Below, piece after piece: positions 23,311 to 26,372 of a stretch of 26,372 nt of DNA; within the stretch, counting starts at the first letter, position 1, and each line of letters begins with the position of its first letter. This stretch comes from an uncultured Alphaproteobacteria bacterium (GTDB lineage: Bacteria; Pseudomonadota; Alphaproteobacteria; Rhodobacterales; Rhodobacteraceae): positions 27,078 through 53,449 of the forward strand of contig CAKMZE010000003.1 of NCBI GenBank assembly GCA_929200295.1, given 5' to 3'. The translations under genes and the position numbers were made by a program. The notes under the pieces are model-generated. The model was not told the origin of the DNA. It ran no database searches and was given only the letters and a program-made list of their open reading frames with translations.

Positions 23311-23343
23311 GTGAATAAATCAAAAAATAGTGTGTCCATCCGT

Positions 23344-23373
23344 TGCAAAGGCTTGAGCCACAATGCCTTTGCA
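23344..23373. repeat. Perfect 9-base inverted repeat in the intergenic gap
   Basis: TGCAAAGGC (23344-23352) and GCCTTTGCA (23365-23373) flank a 12-base loop, 34 bases after the stop of the membrane-anchored protein. With the bordering bases it extends to 11 pairs with one bulge. It could act as a transcript-end hairpin or be part of the adjacent repeat element; no T-tract follows it closely. Confidence 0.4.
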
Positions 23374-23425
23374 CAACCCGGTCTGATTTTGTCAGGTTTG
23401 TATCCGCAGCCAGAGAAACGGACAT

Positions 23426-23483
23426 TGGTGCAACCTGCAGCATCGGTCCTTTCGGGCTCAAAGCTGCCATCACCCACACCGAG
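23426..23483 (-). repeat. Intergenic repeat copy C (core GCTTTGAGCCC, minus strand)
   Basis: GGGCTCAAAGC at 23454-23464 is the reverse complement of the core found at 3171 and 25565. On the minus strand the match continues as GATGGC before the core and GAAAGGACCGATGCTGC after it, the latter closest to the copy at 25565. The 285-base gap (23311-23595) otherwise holds no gene I can support. Confidence 0.6.
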
Positions 23484-23539
23484 GCAGGGCTCGTGGGCTG
23501 AGCGCAAGATACCGCCCCTCTCTACAACTGACCCTTTTA

Positions 23540-23570
23540 TTCAAAAATAGCCTCAGATAGACTATCTTAG
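23540..23570 (+). promoter_or_regulatory. Promoter/operator candidate upstream of the phosphatase gene
   Basis: TTCAAA (23540-23545) and TATCTT (23563-23568) are 17 bases apart and each match the sigma-70 consensus at four of six positions. The -10 lies inside a palindrome AGATAG-a-CTATCT (23555-23567) that extends outward with one mismatch to 19 bases, so a repressor bound there would block the promoter. Confidence 0.35.
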
Positions 23571-23595
23571 CTGCATTTCTCATATGGGATTGATC

Positions 23596-24381
23596 ATGTC
23601 TTTTTTAAAACGCCTTTTCAAAGGCTCTTCTTCATCAGAGCCGCAGGGAGAGCAAGGCGCTGATTTTACGGCCCCCTTGGCGCCTGACAGTGCATTCTTT
23701 GCGGTTGGGGATATTCATGGATGCATGGGGCAGATGAGAGCCCTGTTGGATCAGATCGATGCGCGCGATGCGACTGCACCCATTGTCTTTGTCGGTGATT
23801 ACGTGGACCGCGGTGATGAGAGTGCGGCGGTTCTCAAAGCGCTTTTTGACCGACGTGATGATCCACGGATCACGTGTCTCACCGGAAACCACGAGGACAT
23901 GCTGCGTGGGTTTCTAAGCAACCCAGCCGAGAAAGGCCGCCGTTGGCTGCAATACGGCGGGCTGCAAACACTGGCAAGCTTTGGCGTGGGCGGGGTGACA
24001 CCACAAAGCACAGGCGAGGCGCTAGAAACAGCCGCTGCCGAGCTGACAGAAGCCATGGGTGATGAGATGATCGCCTGGCTAGCGGCACTGCCAACCTCTT
24101 GGCGCAATGGCAATGTGGCGGTGGTCCATGCAGGCGCTGACCCGCAAACACCCATCACCTTACAGGCTGCAAAAACATTGCAATGGGGGCATAAGGATTT
24201 TGAACGGATCCCGCGCAGTGATGACATATGGGTGGTTCATGGTCATACGATCGTTGATCAACCGATGGCGACCAATGGGCGGATTGCGATTGACACAGGG
24301 GCCTATGCGACGGGGCATTTAACGGCTGCCTATATCACCCCTGATGCTGCGACCGAACCGTTGACGTTTTTACACAGCTAG
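23596..24381 (+). CDS. Metallophosphoesterase, PPP-type serine/threonine phosphatase-like
   Basis: This 261-residue cytoplasmic protein belongs to the calcineurin-like phosphoesterases of the bacterial PrpA/diadenosine tetraphosphatase-like group. Metal-binding motifs appear in order: GDIHG (about 38-42), GDYVDRGD (about 66-73) and GNHEDML (about 95-101), then a His in VVHAGADP and the final VVHGHTIVD. It could remove phosphate from Ser/Thr/Tyr residues or cleave Ap4A-type nucleotides; the sequence alone does not decide. A short basic, Ser-rich N-terminus (MSFLKRLFKGSSSSEP) precedes the domain and might associate peripherally with the membrane. I chose the ATG at 23596 because GGGA lies six bases upstream; the ATG at 23584 has no such signal. 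galE follows in the same direction after 65 bases. Confidence 0.92.
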   Translation: MSFLKRLFKGSSSSEPQGEQGADFTAPLAPDSAFFAVGDIHGCMGQMRALLDQIDARDATAPIVFVGDYVDRGDESAAVLKALFDRRDDPRITCLTGNHEDMLRGFLSNPAEKGRRWLQYGGLQTLASFGVGGVTPQSTGEALETAAAELTEAMGDEMIAWLAALPTSWRNGNVAVVHAGADPQTPITLQAAKTLQWGHKDFERIPRSDDIWVVHGHTIVDQPMATNGRIAIDTGAYATGHLTAAYITPDAATEPLTFLHS

Positions 24382-24446
24382 TTTCTTTTGCCAGACGCAA
24401 TACTCTTTTATAGCTTTGCAGCGATACTCACCGAAAAGGTATTTTG

Positions 24447-25463
24447 ATGCGCGTTCTTGTCACCGGCGGTGCCGGCTATATCGGAAGCCACACATTGCTT
24501 GAGCTGATGGCCCAAGGTCATGAGGTCTGTGTGCTTGATAACTACTGTAATGCGCGTCCTGTCGTGCTTGACCGGGTGCGCAACCTCTCAAACAGGCCTG
24601 TGACGGCTTATACCGGCGATGTTCGGCAAGCCACGCTACTTGATCAGGTGATGGCCGAGTTTGCGCCTGAGGCTGTGATCCATTTTGCCGGGCTCAAGGC
24701 CGTTGGCGAGAGTATGCGCGACCCTTTGGGCTATTATGATGTGAACCTGGGCGGTACGCTGGCGCTTTTGCATGCGATGGACCGGGCTGGCGTGCGGCGG
24801 ATTATCTTTTCCAGTTCCGCGACCGTTTACGGAGACCCAGAGTATCTGCCCTATGATGAGGCGCACCCCACAGCCCCAACATCTGTCTATGGACGCACCA
24901 AGCTGGCAGCAGAAACCCTACTTCGTGATTGGCATGCCGCTCATCCAGAGACCTGCGCTGTGATCTTGCGGTATTTTAATCCTGTTGGTGCGCACCCTTC
25001 AGCACAGATCGGAGAAGACCCATCAGATACCCCCAACAACCTGATGCCCTTTATCGCGCAGGTGGCTGTTGGAAAACGGGGTGCCTTGCAGATATTTGGC
25101 GATGATTACGACACCCCTGATGGGACAGGCCAGCGGGATTATATCCATGTGGTGGATCTGGCCCGCGCCCATGTGGCGGCCCTGCGCTATAGTGCGGAAC
25201 ACACGGGTGCACGCGCCTTTAATATCGGCACAGGTGAAAGCTATAGTGTCAAGCAAATGGTGGCTGCTTTTCAAACCGCCTCGGGTCAAGACATCCCCTG
25301 CCAGATCACCGCACGCCGCACAGGCGATATCGCCGCCATGCAAGCAAATGCCAGCCGCGCCAATCAAGAGCTGGGCTGGAAAGCGACCCATAGCCTTGCT
25401 GATATGACACAAAGCACCTGGGCCTGGCAGTCGCAAAACCCCGATGGGTATGAGAGCGATTAG
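24447..25463 (+). CDS. galE: UDP-glucose 4-epimerase
   Basis: GalE interconverts UDP-glucose and UDP-galactose using bound NAD+. The 338-residue length equals that of the E. coli enzyme. TGGAGYIGSH (6-15) binds NAD; HFAGLKAVGES is at about 79-89; the catalytic Ser in FSSSATVYG (121-129) and Tyr148/Lys152 in YGRTK are present. Substrate-binding signatures follow: RYFNPVGAHPSAQIGEDP (about 170-188), NNLMPFIAQVAVG, DGTGQRDYIHVVDLA, FNIGTGESYSVKQMV and ARRTGDIA. I chose the ATG at 24447, seven bases after AAAAGG; a TTG at 24444 is a poorer choice. It provides UDP-galactose for polysaccharide or lipopolysaccharide synthesis and would draw on the same UDP-glucose pool as ugd. Confidence 0.96.
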   Translation: MRVLVTGGAGYIGSHTLLELMAQGHEVCVLDNYCNARPVVLDRVRNLSNRPVTAYTGDVRQATLLDQVMAEFAPEAVIHFAGLKAVGESMRDPLGYYDVNLGGTLALLHAMDRAGVRRIIFSSSATVYGDPEYLPYDEAHPTAPTSVYGRTKLAAETLLRDWHAAHPETCAVILRYFNPVGAHPSAQIGEDPSDTPNNLMPFIAQVAVGKRGALQIFGDDYDTPDGTGQRDYIHVVDLARAHVAALRYSAEHTGARAFNIGTGESYSVKQMVAAFQTASGQDIPCQITARRTGDIAAMQANASRANQELGWKATHSLADMTQSTWAWQSQNPDGYESD

Positions 25464-25524
25464 CGCCTAGCCTAATTATAGAAATGGGTTCTTTAGGGTC
25501 AGTTGTATAAAAACTGAGGTTCTG

Positions 25525-25600
25525 CGTTAAGATCGCTTGGCTCTCTGCGGCGCGAAAAATGACCGCTTTGAGCCCAAAGTGGCAGATGCTGCGAAGAGCA
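25525..25600 (+). repeat. Intergenic repeat copy B (core GCTTTGAGCCC)
   Basis: The core at 25565-25575 sits in AATGACCGCTTTGAGCCC, followed by AAAGTGGCAGATGCTGCG. The left flank (GCGTTAAGATCGCTTGGCTC) resembles the one of copy A. A partly complementary segment, GGGACCGAAAGCCGCC, lies about 40 bases downstream, so the element may fold on itself. It occupies the 280-base gap between galE and the last gene; I see no coding frame there that I trust. Confidence 0.6.
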
Positions 25601-25743
25601 CGAATGGGGGCCTCGGGACCGAAAGCCGCCTTCAATGTTTTCAACAAAATACAGCGGCGATTACCGCAATTGAGGGTTTTCTGGTTGGCTCAAACCCTCA
25701 TTGATTACAGAGCTCTAAACGTTTTAACTTGCTCGAAACGGGG

Positions 25744-26283
25744 TCAGTCAACAATGCTGCGGATGAGGGCATCTGCCTCGAATCTGGATGGGATAGGTGT
25801 TCCGTCGATGTCTTCGCCAAGTGCTGCCAAAATTGCGCCCAAAAAGCACGTCTCGATATATTCTCTACTTGGATCATCCGTAGCGTCAACAAGGAGAATG
25901 ATGAAGGCATTTTCATGTGCGAAGACTAGCCTCTCAATTCTACACCCTTCTTCCGGAAAGATTTTTCCACTCATGATTTCCATTTGTTGTTCTGAGATGT
26001 GAAATCCCTCAGGCGGAACAAATCGACCGTCAGACACTAAGTTAGGCCCAATATAGGTGACAATCGCACGGGCAAAGTTTCGGTTGGTATCCGCTTTGTT
26101 TGAGTGACCTAAAAAGTCGCGGCCCATTTCTGAAATCATTTCCTGAAAAAACGGATCTTCAATGTAGCCTGTAAGCCCAATTTTCCATTCACTTTCGCTC
26201 TCCTGAGCTACGGTCAACCCTGCAAAAGTAGCCAGACACAATGTACCTGCCCACAGAATCCTATGATTTAAATTTGAAGCCAT
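25744..26283 (-). CDS. Small exported protein, unknown function
   Basis: This 179-residue protein is not recognised. A signal peptide (MASNLNHRILWAGTLCLATF, cleavage near TVAQ|ESES) suggests export to the periplasm. The mature part of about 152 residues is mixed alpha/beta with no named motif: WKIGLTGYIEDPFFQEMISE, ARAIVTYIGPNLVSDGRFVP, GFHISEQQMEIMSGKIFP, LVFAHENAFIILLVDATDDP, and ETCFLGAILAALGED. Two Cys (in GCRIERL and ETCFLGA) could pair. The ATG at 26283 has a clear AAAGGAA eight bases upstream, which supports a real gene. It is convergent with galE across the repeat-bearing gap. Its promoter lies in the last 90 bases of the window or beyond. Confidence 0.72.
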   Translation of the reverse strand: MASNLNHRILWAGTLCLATFAGLTVAQESESEWKIGLTGYIEDPFFQEMISEMGRDFLGHSNKADTNRNFARAIVTYIGPNLVSDGRFVPPEGFHISEQQMEIMSGKIFPEEGCRIERLVFAHENAFIILLVDATDDPSREYIETCFLGAILAALGEDIDGTPIPSRFEADALIRSIVD

Positions 26284-26372
26284 TTAGATATTCCTTTCAA
26301 TGCAGGCATACAGAAACACTAGGCAGCGGACTCATAAAACTCGATCCAGAGTCTTACCGATGCCAGTTTGAT

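Noticed and set aside
23304..23321. AT-only inverted repeat GATTTA/TAAATC at the end of the membrane-anchored protein gene
   Set aside because: Six weak base pairs, followed by A rather than T on the coding strand; not a credible terminator.
23311..23550. 79-codon plus-strand frame after the coupled pair
   Set aside because: It runs through the hairpin and repeat copy C, and the Pro/Ser-rich translation looks like read-through of non-coding DNA.

Overview
The window looks like a chromosomal stretch of an alphaproteobacterium, most likely the Roseobacter group of Rhodobacteraceae. This rests on gene content, not a search: an exosortase fused to an EpsI domain, a YjbH/YjbF pair, DUF2793 and RTX proteins, moderately high GC, and many four-base ATGA junctions. 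About 22 genes are well supported. The theme is cell-surface polysaccharide and envelope proteins, interrupted by small accessory insertions.

Layout. 1-1879 (minus) is the N-terminal 626 codons of an RTX-type secreted protein that runs off the left edge. 2157-3104 is a short-chain dehydrogenase. 3351-3932 is a small two-helix membrane protein in a more AT-rich stretch. 4199-8227 (minus) is ugd-yjbH-yjbF: UDP-glucose dehydrogenase, an outer-membrane YjbH protein and a YjbF lipoprotein. Divergent from it, 8422-12651 (plus) carries a GT4 glycosyltransferase, a DUF2793 protein, a short Wza-like export protein and an outer-membrane beta-barrel. 12648-13705 (minus) is a toxin-antitoxin module (PIN toxin, HTH antitoxin) whose last stop codon overlaps the stop of the barrel gene. 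13897-15486 (minus) is the exosortase/EpsI fusion, possibly preceded by a coupled small ORF. 15795-16895 is an old-yellow-enzyme flavoprotein with an abnormal G-rich segment where FMN phosphate should bind. 17062-17676 (minus) is a lipoprotein. 17768-21085 (minus) is the complete dTDP-L-rhamnose operon rfbCBDA, with ATGA overlaps at all three junctions. 21338-22030 is a second lipoprotein of similar design. 22259-23310 is an unrecognised coupled gene pair. 23596-24381 is a metallophosphatase and 24447-25463 is galE. 25744-26283 (minus) is a small exported protein.

How it fits together: Ugd, GalE and RfbABCD supply UDP-glucuronate, UDP-galactose/glucose and dTDP-rhamnose. The GT4 enzyme would use such donors. 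The Wza-like protein, the barrel, YjbH and YjbF would form periplasmic and outer-membrane parts of export. The exosortase would process C-terminally tagged surface proteins, a system usually linked to exopolysaccharide production. No Wzc-type kinase, flippase, polymerase or exosortase substrate is in the window, so the locus is incomplete here.

Less ordinary items: three intergenic copies of a repeat sharing an exact 11-base core, the rewritten FMN site of the flavoprotein, the toxin-antitoxin module abutting a stop codon, and the 22259-23310 pair. No rRNA, tRNA, CRISPR array or recognisable insertion sequence was seen.
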